Notes under the pieces: model-generated
What the model saw: the letters and a program-made list of their open reading frames with translations, nothing else
Database searches by the model: none
What the model was told of the DNA's origin: nothing
NCBI GenBank assembly: GCA_910579055.1
Contig: CAJTSU010000070.1
Location: 7,144-17,665, forward strand
DNA length: 10,522 nucleotides
Direction: 5' to 3'
Source of the DNA: an uncultured Mailhella sp.
Lineage (GTDB): Bacteria > Desulfobacterota > Desulfovibrionia > Desulfovibrionales > Desulfovibrionaceae
In this document: positions 1 to 6,937 of the stretch, piece after piece
Layout of the letters: every line of letters starts with the position of its first letter
Position numbering within the stretch: position 1 is the stretch's first letter
Position numbers and translations under genes: made by a program

Positions 1-547
1 CACGGGGCTGGCCGCGGGCAGGTACGCGGCTTCCCGGCAACTTCCCCGCTTTGACGAGGATTTTGCCCGCCGCAGCATCGGCAAAGACCTCGCCAGGCTG
101 GGAAGCCCCGGCATTATGCCCAAAGATGTGGAAAACGCCGTCCTTGAAGTTGTGACTGCGGCGGATGTGAGCATCATCAAGACGGCAAAGGGGCTGAACC
201 GCGCCCTGAATCAAATCATCGACATCAGAGAAAACCTTGTTCCGGCAATGGCCGCGCCGGATCCGCACTACCTCTGCAAAATGGTGGAGTCACGGGGAAT
301 GGCGATGCTGACCGAAGCGTACATCCGCTCTTCTCTCACAAGAACGGAAACACGCGCCGGGCATTTCCGCGACGATTATCCGGGCAGGGATGACAGCTGC
401 AATCCTTACTGGGTGATACTGCGCACTGAAAAAGGAGAAATGGCGACACACAGGGAATATCTGCCCATTGAAACCTATCCCGTCAAACCCTACCGCTATT
501 ATATGGATCAGTTCACATGGCCGGGGCATCACGAATCGCAGCGCTGA
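1..547 (+). CDS. C-terminal part of an FAD-dependent fumarate reductase/AprA-like flavoprotein (5' end outside window)
   Basis: An open frame runs without a stop from base 2 to the TGA at 545-547, and the gene begins outside the window. An internal ATG at 116 is not the start, because clear coding sequence precedes it. The visible ~181 residues begin with GLAAGRYAA, resembling the end of the FAD domain in this superfamily. A helical stretch follows, then RSSLTRTETRAGHFRDDYPG, RDD and later YWVIL, the C-terminal signature of succinate dehydrogenase/fumarate reductase, L-aspartate oxidase and adenylylsulfate reductase alpha subunits. The Arg and His residues in this stretch match positions that contact substrate or flavin in the family. 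The protein should transfer electrons between FAD and an organic acid or similar substrate, but the substrate-defining N-terminal part is missing. Two anion-type transporters follow 125 bp downstream, so a transported acid is a reasonable substrate guess. The family is fairly sure, the reaction is not. Confidence 0.82.
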   Translation, partial: TGLAAGRYAASRQLPRFDEDFARRSIGKDLARLGSPGIMPKDVENAVLEVVTAADVSIIKTAKGLNRALNQIIDIRENLVPAMAAPDPHYLCKMVESRGMAMLTEAYIRSSLTRTETRAGHFRDDYPGRDDSCNPYWVILRTEKGEMATHREYLPIETYPVKPYRYYMDQFTWPGHHESQR

Positions 548-559
548 GCGCGCTGCGAC

Positions 560-628
560 GCTGCTGACAAAGTCGGCAGCCCCGAAAATCGCGAGCAGGT
601 CGCGGCTTTGCCGCGCCGTAAAACGAGC
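560..628 (+). terminator. Tandem stem-loops with T-run after the flavoprotein gene
   Basis: Two stem-loops follow the flavoprotein stop. The first pairs 560-568 with 572-580 (9 pairs, one G-T wobble, loop AAA). The second is CGCGGC-TTT-GCCGCG at 601-615. A weak AAAC/GTTT fold and a run of six T follow at about 618-633. This resembles a Rho-independent terminator or a processing site. The next gene starts only about 45 bp further on with its own Shine-Dalgarno sequence, and I see no clear promoter between, so partial readthrough is possible. Confidence 0.5.
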
Positions 629-672
629 GTTTTTTCTCTACATTACACCCTTTTTTTGCTTGTGAGGGGCCT

Positions 673-2073
673 ATGGCAGTCACGTTTTGTGAAATGAGAA
701 ACAGCAAATATTTCGGTTGGATTGCCAGCTTCCTGATCGCCCTGGCAATGATGTCAATCTTCTATGATCCGGCCGTGCCCAAAGCCAACCTTTACTGGTT
801 CGGCACCGTCATGGCGGTTTGCATGTTCGCCTTTGATGTGCTTCCCACATTCATTACCGCGGTTCTTTTGCTCATGTTCTATATCATCATGGATATAGCA
901 AGCCCCGGAATGGCTTTTGTGGGCTGGACAAAGCCGGTTCCCTGGCTCTGCATGTGCGGTATGATGATCGGCGCGCTCATGGACAAAAGCAAGATATCCA
1001 TGAGGATTGCCCTGTTCACCATCAGCAGGATCGGCAGAACTCCCGTCCGGCTCTATGCGGCCTTTTATATTGCGGGAATGGTGCTTGGCGCAATCATTCC
1101 GGACACGCTCACCGTCATTATCATCTTCATGGCAATAGCCTCAAGCATCTGCCGCAGCCTTGAGCTGCCCCCCCTGTCAAAACCGGCCGGCACCATCATC
1201 CTGGGCGCTTTCATCGGCGCTCAGGTCGCCTGTGCCAGCTACCTCCCGGACAACGTCGGCATAGTCGCCCTGGAAACGGTCAAAGATATCGGGGTGAGCT
1301 ATTCCTGGATCAGTTATTTCATGGAAAACGCTCTTTTCCAGTTCCTGCACGCCATAGTGGCCTTTACCATTCTGCATTTCTTCGGAAGCCGGGAGCTGGC
1401 GGAACACATCAGCAGGTTCAGGCTCTGCGCCGAACAGGACTTGAAAGATTTGGGCCCGGTCAGCCGCACCGAATATAAAACTCTTGCCCTTTCCGTGCTG
1501 GCGCTGGCGGCCTTCATGACAGAATCCATCCATGGGATTCCCGGTTACTATGCGTTTTGTACGGTTGTTCTGCTCGGATTTACCCCTGTCTTCAAGCTGC
1601 TGGATGGAGATGATCTTAAAAGGATCAATTTCCCCATACTCTTTTTCATAGCGGGCTGTATGGCCATTGGTATCGTGGCCGTGCCGCTGGGCATCCCCGA
1701 CAAGGTCGTGGCCATGCTCATGCCTGTTTTGCAAACTCTCGACAATAACGCCGTGGCTTCCATGGCCGCCTACTGGCTGGGCTTTTTTGTCAATATGCTG
1801 CTGACTCCCGTGGCCGCCGCAACCGCCCTGAGCATTCCCGTGGCTGAAGTTGCCACCAATCTGGGTGTTTCCATCAAGCCGTTGCTGTACAGCTTTCTGT
1901 ATGGCCTGAACCAGTTTGTTCTGCCGTATGAACTGGGGCAGGCTCTGGTCATGCTTGCCACGGGCTTTGTGCGCATTCGCCACATCATTATCGTGATGGG
2001 CCTCCGAACCCTGCTTGTCACCCCCCTGGTCGGGGCAATGGCGGCCTTCATCTGGCCCGCGATGGGAATATAA
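673..2073 (+). CDS. SLC13/DASS-like anion transporter, copy 1
   Basis: A 466-residue, very hydrophobic protein of about 11-12 membrane segments, the usual length for divalent anion:Na+ symporters (SLC13/DASS, ion transporter superfamily). The start at 673 is supported by GAGGGG six bases upstream; an alternative ATG lies at 694. The layout follows the family's two inverted repeats: a first hairpin region around residues 140-160 and a second around the stretch LLTPVAAATALSIPV, followed by LGVSIKP and LPYEL. The classical SNT motifs are not seen. Their positions seem to hold P143-D144-T145 and TPV. Members carry dicarboxylates, citrate, sulfate or similar anions across the inner membrane, usually with Na+. 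The gene sits between a flavoprotein gene and a second transporter of the same family, probably in one transcription unit. Transporter family is likely; substrate is unknown. Confidence 0.85.
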   Translation: MAVTFCEMRNSKYFGWIASFLIALAMMSIFYDPAVPKANLYWFGTVMAVCMFAFDVLPTFITAVLLLMFYIIMDIASPGMAFVGWTKPVPWLCMCGMMIGALMDKSKISMRIALFTISRIGRTPVRLYAAFYIAGMVLGAIIPDTLTVIIIFMAIASSICRSLELPPLSKPAGTIILGAFIGAQVACASYLPDNVGIVALETVKDIGVSYSWISYFMENALFQFLHAIVAFTILHFFGSRELAEHISRFRLCAEQDLKDLGPVSRTEYKTLALSVLALAAFMTESIHGIPGYYAFCTVVLLGFTPVFKLLDGDDLKRINFPILFFIAGCMAIGIVAVPLGIPDKVVAMLMPVLQTLDNNAVASMAAYWLGFFVNMLLTPVAAATALSIPVAEVATNLGVSIKPLLYSFLYGLNQFVLPYELGQALVMLATGFVRIRHIIIVMGLRTLLVTPLVGAMAAFIWPAMGI

Positions 2074-2142
2074 CAGTATTCACGGCGCGGCTTCCCACTC
2101 CGCAGAAAAGTGAATCCCTCTGACCCAATATCGACTTCATAC

Positions 2143-2163
2143 CGGGGGCGGCTCTCGCCCCCG
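2143..2163 (+). promoter_or_regulatory. GC-rich hairpin in the leader of the second transporter
   Basis: CGGGGGCG-GCTCT-CGCCCCCG is a perfect 8-bp stem with a 5-base loop. It ends 20 bases before the ATG at 2183 and 8-9 bases before the GGAGG ribosome binding site. There is no T-run, so it is not a standard terminator. It may act as an attenuator, an mRNA stability or processing element between the two transporter genes, or a translation modulator. Confidence 0.45.
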
Positions 2164-2182
2164 CCGTCCCACCGGAGGCCGT

Positions 2183-3586
2183 ATGTCCACGTTACCTTCC
2201 GCCGGAATGTTTTTAAACAAAAAAGCAGCGTGGCTGTTCAGTTTTGCCGTCGGCACAGCCGCCATGCTGCTTCTTCATGCTCCTGACGCGCCCCGCGTCA
2301 ACCTGTTCTGGTTCGGCACCATGACGGCCATAGGCGTATTCGCGTTCGATCTTCTGCCCACGTTTGCCACCGCGGTCATACTCCTGCTTTTTTATGTGGT
2401 GACGGGAGTATCCGATCCGGGTACGGTTTTCAACGGATGGCTTTCCCCCATCATCTGGTTGTGCATGTGCGGCATGTTGATCGGCCGGCTGATGGAGAAA
2501 AGCAGACTGGCCGAACGCATTGCCCTGCTCACCATCAGCCGGATCGCAACCTCTCCCGTACGTCTGTATCTTGCCTGTCTGGCGGCGGGCTTTGCCGTGG
2601 GATCCATTGTCCCGGACATGATCACGGTCATTCTCATTTTCATGGCCATAGCCTCGGGAATGTGCGGCAGCCTCAATCTGGACAGAAACTCCAAGGCCGC
2701 CTCCACGCTGGTAATGGCCGTCTATCTTGGCGCCAACATTTCAGGGGCCGCCTTTCTTCCCAACAACATCGGTCTGCCCGGCCTCATCATGGTCAAAGAC
2801 ATGGGAGTACCGTTCTCCTGGCTGGAGTTTTTGGCGGAAAATCTGCCTTTCCAGCTTATCCACGCCCTCATCGCCTTCACCATCCTGCATCTTTTCGGCG
2901 GCAAGGAGCTGGGCAGACTTATCGCCGACTGCCGGGAAAAAGCGGCTTCGGATCTGCGCGCGCTCGGCCCCGTCGGCGCTTCGGAAAAAAAGATCCTGCT
3001 CCTGGCTCTCCTGGCCCTTATTGCCTTCATGACGGAATCCCTGCACGGCATTCCCGGCTTCTACGCTTTCTGCTCGGTGGTCATGCTCGGATTCACGCCC
3101 ATTTTCGGCCTTCTGGAAAGCAGCGACCTGGGAAAGGTGCAGTTTCATCTCCTCTTCTTTATCGCCGGCTGCATGGCTATCGGAACGGTGGCTGCCTCTC
3201 TCGGGCTTCCCGCATGGTTGGCTCAAAAGCTGCTCCCCGTTCTTGACGGCATAGCGTGCGGTCCGATTATTTCCCTCCTTGCCTACTGGACAGGGGTTCT
3301 TGTGAACATGCTGCTCACCCCCATGGCCGCGGCCACCTCGCTCAGCGCGCCCATCGCCCAGATAGCGGCGGATCTCGGCCTGTCCATCAAGCCCGTACTG
3401 TACAGCTTTCTCTACGGTCTGGATCAATTCATCCTTCCCTATGAACTGACTCCCGCACTCATCATGTTCAGCACCGGTTATGTACGTATGCGCTACCTTA
3501 TGACAATCATGGCCCTGCGTCTTGTCTGCGTCAGTCTGGCGGTGCTGGTGGTTTCAGCATTCGTCTGGCCGCTGATGGGACTTTGA
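2183..3586 (+). CDS. SLC13/DASS-like anion transporter, copy 2 (tandem paralogue)
   Basis: A 467-residue polytopic membrane protein aligning end to end with the preceding transporter, without visible gaps in the parts compared. In a hand alignment of residues 41-100 of copy 1 with 42-101 of copy 2, 35 of 60 positions are identical. The start is fixed by GGAGG a few bases upstream of ATG 2183. It shares WLCMCGM, IFMAIAS, ESLHGIPG, FFIAGCMAIG, NMLLTP and LPYEL with copy 1. The first repeat again has P-D (P144-D145, followed by M146) where classical DASS proteins have SNT, and the second has TPM. It probably moves an anion across the inner membrane. The pair looks like an old tandem duplication with diverged sequence, which may mean two substrates, or import and export roles. 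It is followed by a strong terminator, so it probably ends the unit. Confidence 0.85.
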   Translation: MSTLPSAGMFLNKKAAWLFSFAVGTAAMLLLHAPDAPRVNLFWFGTMTAIGVFAFDLLPTFATAVILLLFYVVTGVSDPGTVFNGWLSPIIWLCMCGMLIGRLMEKSRLAERIALLTISRIATSPVRLYLACLAAGFAVGSIVPDMITVILIFMAIASGMCGSLNLDRNSKAASTLVMAVYLGANISGAAFLPNNIGLPGLIMVKDMGVPFSWLEFLAENLPFQLIHALIAFTILHLFGGKELGRLIADCREKAASDLRALGPVGASEKKILLLALLALIAFMTESLHGIPGFYAFCSVVMLGFTPIFGLLESSDLGKVQFHLLFFIAGCMAIGTVAASLGLPAWLAQKLLPVLDGIACGPIISLLAYWTGVLVNMLLTPMAAATSLSAPIAQIAADLGLSIKPVLYSFLYGLDQFILPYELTPALIMFSTGYVRMRYLMTIMALRLVCVSLAVLVVSAFVWPLMGL

Positions 3587-3623
3587 ACGCCATCTTCCGC
3601 TTCTCCCGGAGCACTTGAAAACC

Positions 3624-3659
3624 TGCGGGCCGGAAGCCGGGGGCCGGCCCGCACATTTT
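3624..3659 (+). terminator. Rho-independent terminator after the transporter pair
   Basis: A perfect 10-bp stem, TGCGGGCCGG (3624-3633) with CCGGCCCGCA (3644-3653), has a 10-base loop and is followed by CATTTT. It lies 38 bases after the transporter stop codon. This is the clearest terminator in the window, although the T-run is short. Confidence 0.75.
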
Positions 3660-3737
3660 GCGGCCGTGTCCTGCCCCCCCGGTACAGGCTGTACGCAACT
3701 GTCTGAAAACGGAACCGCCCGACAACATAACTGCTCA

Positions 3738-3772
3738 AGGAACTTTACCCGTTCCTGCAACAGTGCTAGGAT
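3738..3772 (+). promoter_or_regulatory. Predicted sigma-70-type promoter with overlapping inverted repeat, upstream of the methyltransferase gene
   Basis: TTTACC (3744-3749), a 17-base spacer and TAGGAT (3767-3772) with an extended -10 TGC just before it give a plausible housekeeping promoter, with transcription starting near 3779. The inverted repeat AGGAAC-N7-GTTCCT (3738-3756) covers the -35 box and could be an operator. It follows the terminator at 3624-3659, which fits the start of a new unit. Prediction from sequence only. Confidence 0.5.
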
Positions 3773-3783
3773 TACAGACAAGT

Positions 3784-3848
3784 GCCCCCTTCCGGGGCGT
3801 CCTCCGGCAGGGATCTGTCCCGTCGGAAACCTGTCTTTTTCCTGCCGG
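3784..3848 (+). promoter_or_regulatory. Structured leader of the methyltransferase/ATP-grasp unit
   Basis: The predicted ~78-base leader contains GCCCC-CTTCC-GGGGC (3784-3798), then a perfect 8-bp long-range stem CCGGCAGG (3804-3811) with CCTGCCGG (3841-3848). Inside it lies a competing small hairpin, GGGA-TCTG-TCCC (3810-3821). The long stem runs into the GGGAAAG ribosome binding region just before ATG 3857, so alternative folds could control translation. No known riboswitch class was recognised. Confidence 0.35.
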
Positions 3849-3856
3849 GAAAGCCC

Positions 3857-4753
3857 ATGCGTAACGATCTGCACGAAGCCAACCGTCTGTCCTGGAACGC
3901 CGCCACGCGGGCGCACAACAGCCATAAGCTCGATCAGGCGGGCTTCCTGCGCCGGGGCGGCACAACGCTCTTTCCGGAAGAGCTCGCCCTGCTGGGCGAT
4001 GTGCGCGGCCTGCGCATCGCCCACCTGCAATGCAATGCCGGGCAGGACAGTCTGAGTCTTGCCGCTCGCGGCGCTCTGGTCACCGGCGTGGATATCAGCG
4101 ATGAAGCCATAGCCTTTGCCCGTCGGCTTGCGGCGGACAGCGGCATCGCAGCGGATTTCGTCCGGGCCGACGTCTACGACTGGCTGGAGCGTGAAGCGGT
4201 GGAACATCCCGCCTCGTACGACATTGTGTTTTCGTCATACGGATTTTTATGCTGGCTTTCCGACCTTACGGCCTGGGCAAAGGGAATTCATGCCGTCTTG
4301 AAGCCGGGCGGGCGTTTTGCGGCAGTGGAATTTCACCCTCTTGCCCTGTGCCTTGCCCCGGATTGGAAACTCGCCTACGATTACGGCGGCGGAGCAAGTT
4401 TCCGGGAAGACGGAGGCGTCAGCGACTATGTAGGGCTTTCCGGCGAAGCCCTGGCCCCCTCCGGCTTTGACGAAGGGGAACAACATTTTTGCAACCCGCA
4501 TCCTTCGTATGAGTTTTATTACGGGCTGGGCGAGGTGGTGAGCTCCCTGAGCGGCGCGGGGTTTGCACTCACCAGTCTTACGGAGTATCCTTACGCCAAC
4601 GGATGGGAACCTTTCACCGGCATGCGCCAGGGCAAGGGAGAGCACAAGCGCCGCCGCTATCCGCCTGCCGTATGGGAGGGGAGGCCCTTCCCCCGCCTGC
4701 CGCTCATGTTCTCTCTGGATGCCGAGCGCCGGAACGGCCCCCAGCCTGTATAA
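3857..4753 (+). CDS. Class I SAM-dependent methyltransferase
   Basis: A 298-residue cytosolic protein with a Rossmann-type methyltransferase core. Motif I is LQCNAGQDSLSLAARGA (about residues 57-73), followed by the acidic residue of beta-2 in TGVDIS (D79). Next come RADVYDW (D105), the beta-4 stretch YDIVFSSYGFLCWL and the LKPGG motif (148-152). The C-terminal 140 residues, rich in Tyr, Trp and Gly, look like a substrate-binding cap. I chose ATG 3857 because GGGAAAG precedes it; an in-frame GTG at 3782 would add 25 residues lying in the structured leader. The protein should move a methyl group from S-adenosylmethionine to a small molecule or peptide that cannot be named from sequence. An ATP-grasp gene starts 20 bp downstream, which points to a joint pathway. 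Confidence 0.85.
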   Translation: MRNDLHEANRLSWNAATRAHNSHKLDQAGFLRRGGTTLFPEELALLGDVRGLRIAHLQCNAGQDSLSLAARGALVTGVDISDEAIAFARRLAADSGIAADFVRADVYDWLEREAVEHPASYDIVFSSYGFLCWLSDLTAWAKGIHAVLKPGGRFAAVEFHPLALCLAPDWKLAYDYGGGASFREDGGVSDYVGLSGEALAPSGFDEGEQHFCNPHPSYEFYYGLGEVVSSLSGAGFALTSLTEYPYANGWEPFTGMRQGKGEHKRRRYPPAVWEGRPFPRLPLMFSLDAERRNGPQPV

Positions 4754-4772
4754 CCTCATCCCCTCTCTTGAC

Positions 4773-5921
4773 ATGATATTTCTTGACCGCCCCTATGTCT
4801 CCGACTTTCTCCTCAACAGCCTTTCCCGCTCCGGGCGGGCGGTGCTGCGCACGGCGTTTACCGAAGAACTGGCCCGAAAAACTGCCCGGCCCCTGCTTCT
4901 CGTGAATGACGCTGAAGCGGAAGAGCGTTGCCGCTCGGGAGAGCGCCTCTATTCCAATTCAGAGAACGCGCTGGATTGGATGCTGGCTCATCTCGGCGAC
5001 CTGCCTCTGGCCCAGAGCATCCGGATCATGAAGGACAAGGCGGCCCTGCGGCGCATACTGGGCCAGCTCGATCCCGGTTTTTTCTTCCGCGAAATTCCGG
5101 CAGCGGAACTCCCCTCAACGGATATCTCCGCCTGGCCCTGCCCTTTCATCCTCAAACCCTCCGTCGGCTTTCTCAGTATGGGAGTACATACCATAACGAA
5201 CGCCGAAGACTGGAAACGCGCCCTGGAAACTGTGACGCGCGACGCGGGGCTGAACCATTTCCCGGACAGTGTGGTAAACCAGTCATGTTTTATCGCGGAA
5301 CAGTATATCACGGGCGACGAATATGCCGTGGATCTCTATTTTGATGAACAGGGCGCTCCGGTCATCCTGAATATCTTCCAGCATCGTTTCGCCTCATTCG
5401 AAGATGTGAGCGACCGTCTCTATGTCACGGGAGAAGCCGTCATCCGCGCCAACCTGCCCCGCTTCACGGAATGGTTCAGCAAGGCCAACGCCCTGATCGG
5501 CGCGCGCAATTTTCCGGCCCATGCAGAACTGCGCGTGGACGGAGAGCATATCCGGCCCATTGAATTCAACCCCATGCGCTTTGCCGGGCTGTGCACCACG
5601 GATATGGCGGCTTTCGCCTTTGGTTTGAACACGGTGGAAACCTGGCTGAACGGAAGCAGGCCCGATTTTGATACCCTCCTTGCCGGACGCGAAGGCAAAA
5701 CCTGCTCCATGATTATTCTGGACAAGCCGCGCGGCCTGCCCGAAAATGCGGTATTTGATTATAAAAAACTTGTATCATCTTTTCAACACGTACTGGAATT
5801 GCGTAAGATTGACGTACCGGAATTGCCCCTGTTCGGCATTATATTTGCCGAAACAGATGAACGACATCGTAATGAACTGGATCGCATCCTGAAATCGGAT
5901 CTTACAGAGTTTTTGCTCTGA
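4773..5921 (+). CDS. ATP-grasp domain protein (carboxylate-amine/thiol ligase-like)
   Basis: A 382-residue protein with the ATP-grasp fold. The N-terminal ~80 residues form a pre-ATP-grasp region. MKDKAALRRIL (86-96) opens the ATP-grasp domain. FILKPSVGFLSMGV (125-138) gives the ATP-binding Lys (K128) and flexible loop. FIAEQYITGDEYAVDLYF (173-190) is the hinge with E176. HAELRVDG (H250, E252) and IEFNPMRFAG (E264, N266) supply the Mg-binding acid and Asn. The family activates a carboxylate as an acyl phosphate and joins it to an amine or thiol. The last ~90 residues are an extra domain without recognised motifs. ATG 4773 was chosen because it follows the methyltransferase stop by 20 bp and begins the conserved region; its ribosome binding site is weak, suggesting translational coupling. 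Substrates are unknown; residue roles come from family knowledge. Confidence 0.85.
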   Translation: MIFLDRPYVSDFLLNSLSRSGRAVLRTAFTEELARKTARPLLLVNDAEAEERCRSGERLYSNSENALDWMLAHLGDLPLAQSIRIMKDKAALRRILGQLDPGFFFREIPAAELPSTDISAWPCPFILKPSVGFLSMGVHTITNAEDWKRALETVTRDAGLNHFPDSVVNQSCFIAEQYITGDEYAVDLYFDEQGAPVILNIFQHRFASFEDVSDRLYVTGEAVIRANLPRFTEWFSKANALIGARNFPAHAELRVDGEHIRPIEFNPMRFAGLCTTDMAAFAFGLNTVETWLNGSRPDFDTLLAGREGKTCSMIILDKPRGLPENAVFDYKKLVSSFQHVLELRKIDVPELPLFGIIFAETDERHRNELDRILKSDLTEFLL

Positions 5922-5939
5922 ACATGAAGAGGAGCCGCC

Positions 5940-6392
5940 ATGAAGCTTGCGGAAGCACTTATTCAACGTAGTGATATTCAGAAAAACATCGCCCAGTTGC
6001 GGGAACGCCTCATCCTCAATGCCAAGGTGCAGGAAGGCGACACGCCGGCGGAAAATCCGGAAGAACTTATAAAAAACCTTGCTTCCCAAACTGCCGCGTT
6101 CATAGCACTGGTTCAACGCATTAACCGGACAAACGCCACCCCCCTTGCGGATGGAACACGTATTGCAGATTTACTGGCGGAACGTGACGCCCTTACCACA
6201 CAGGCAAAAATCCTGCGTGAATTTCTTAAAGAAGCCTCGGCAAAGACCGAACGATACTCGGCCAAAGAAATAGCGATACTGAGCACAGTCAACGTCGAAA
6301 CAAAACAAAAAGAAGTGGACCAGCTTTCAAAGAATGTCCGCGAACTCGACACACGCATCCAGGGAATGAACTGGACAACAGAATTATTGTAA
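5940..6392 (+). CDS. DIP1984 family protein (septicolysin-like, function unknown)
   Basis: A 150-residue, mostly helical, charged protein without signal peptide or membrane segment. The N-terminus MKLAEALIQRSDIQKNIAQL, then RERLILNAKVQEGD, INRTNA and a C-terminal VRELDTRIQGMNW, is the pattern of the DIP1984 family. Members are often labelled septicolysin, a name that I do not think reflects proven activity. Heptad-like stretches suggest coiled-coil helices. The start at 5940 has a good AGGAG seven bases upstream, 18 bp after the ATP-grasp stop, so it probably belongs to the same transcript. Codon use is slightly more A/T-rich than in the two genes before it. The shared transcript does not prove a shared function. 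Confidence 0.8.
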   Translation: MKLAEALIQRSDIQKNIAQLRERLILNAKVQEGDTPAENPEELIKNLASQTAAFIALVQRINRTNATPLADGTRIADLLAERDALTTQAKILREFLKEASAKTERYSAKEIAILSTVNVETKQKEVDQLSKNVRELDTRIQGMNWTTELL

Positions 6393-6482
6393 TTTTTGGA
6401 GCAGGTAGCAATGCAAGGGCGGATATGAAAAAAATCAGACCTGCAATACGGAGCAGTTGCATTTGAATACAATATTGCTCTG

Positions 6483-6511
6483 TACTGTCACAACAGTATC
6501 TTGACAAGATA
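6483..6511. repeat. Two overlapping short palindromes
   Basis: TACTGT-CACA-ACAGTA (6483-6498) is followed, sharing two bases, by TATCTT-GAC-AAGATA (6497-6511). Both are perfect. The second contains TTGACA, so it could be an operator over a promoter -35 box. The two could also form stacked RNA hairpins ending the upstream transcript, although no T-run follows. Confidence 0.5.
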
Positions 6512-6580
6512 TCCTTACTACCACATATCGACTTGCACTGTGAGGGTGGGGCAGGGGTTTGCTCCGAAAACAACAGCCGA

Positions 6581-6649
6581 CGTCAGGTGCCGCCAGTATT
6601 CCGCGACACGAAATGTTCGGAATACTGGCGGCACAACGCACACCTGACG
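6581..6649. repeat. Long imperfect inverted repeat (23-base arm, 14-base loop, 9-base bulge)
   Basis: The left arm 6581-6603 is the exact reverse complement of 6618-6634 plus 6644-6649; the right arm carries nine extra bases (about 6635-6643). The 14-base loop can itself pair (ACA/TGT). Two more perfect hairpins follow: CGCGGC-GGCGCA-GCCGCG (6648-6665) and GCCGAAA-CCACGC-TTTCGGC (6674-6693). Such a cluster fits a dispersed palindromic repeat element, a miniature mobile element, or a structured non-coding RNA. Copy number in the genome is not visible here. Confidence 0.65.
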
Positions 6650-6702
6650 CGGCGGCGCAGCCGCGGTAGGCGAGCCGAAACCACGCTTTCGGCGAAGAAA
6701 TC

Positions 6703-6937
6703 TTACCATACGACAAAGTATTCAATGGTATATGGTGCTCGTAAACTGAATAAAGGATGGGATACTATACGGAAATATTACTTTTCTAAAGCAGCGTTAT
6801 AATTTTACGGAAAAGTTCATTATCAGGCAACAAAAACTCTCTACCCTAACGACGTCGGGATTGTCAGAGAATGTACGAGCACGGCGCCTCTGGCCGATGG
6901 CATCAAGGTCGCGCATTCCCCGGGCCGTTTGGAAGTC
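6703..6937 (+). pseudogene. Possible broken coding remnant with an in-frame TAA
   Basis: One reading frame runs from about 6703 to the TGA at 6935-6937 with a single TAA at 6800-6802. Before the stop it reads VYGARKLNKGWDTIRKYY; after it, YPNDVGIVRECTSTAPLADG and then IKVAHSPGRLEV. The second part is protein-like in composition, with no start codon of its own and no ribosome binding site. I do not recognise the family. It could be the tail of a decayed gene or chance. Confidence 0.2.

Noticed and set aside
1177..1983. 268-codon open frame on the minus strand inside the first transporter gene
   Set aside because: Gly/His/Gln-rich composition typical of an antisense shadow; the plus strand has a clear membrane protein, and a similar shadow exists at the same place in the paralogue (2741-3427).
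2437..3246. 269-codon plus-strand frame inside the second transporter
   Set aside because: Low-complexity Arg/His/Gly/Ser composition and complete overlap with a well supported gene in another frame.
3554..4207. 217-codon minus-strand frame across the terminator and methyltransferase start
   Set aside because: It crosses the strong terminator and promoter region and overlaps the methyltransferase; no recognisable domain or ribosome binding site.
6435..6802. Short open frames on both strands through the palindromic element
   Set aside because: They read through the inverted repeats, have Arg/Ala/Pro-rich composition and lack ribosome binding sites; best explained by the repeat sequence.
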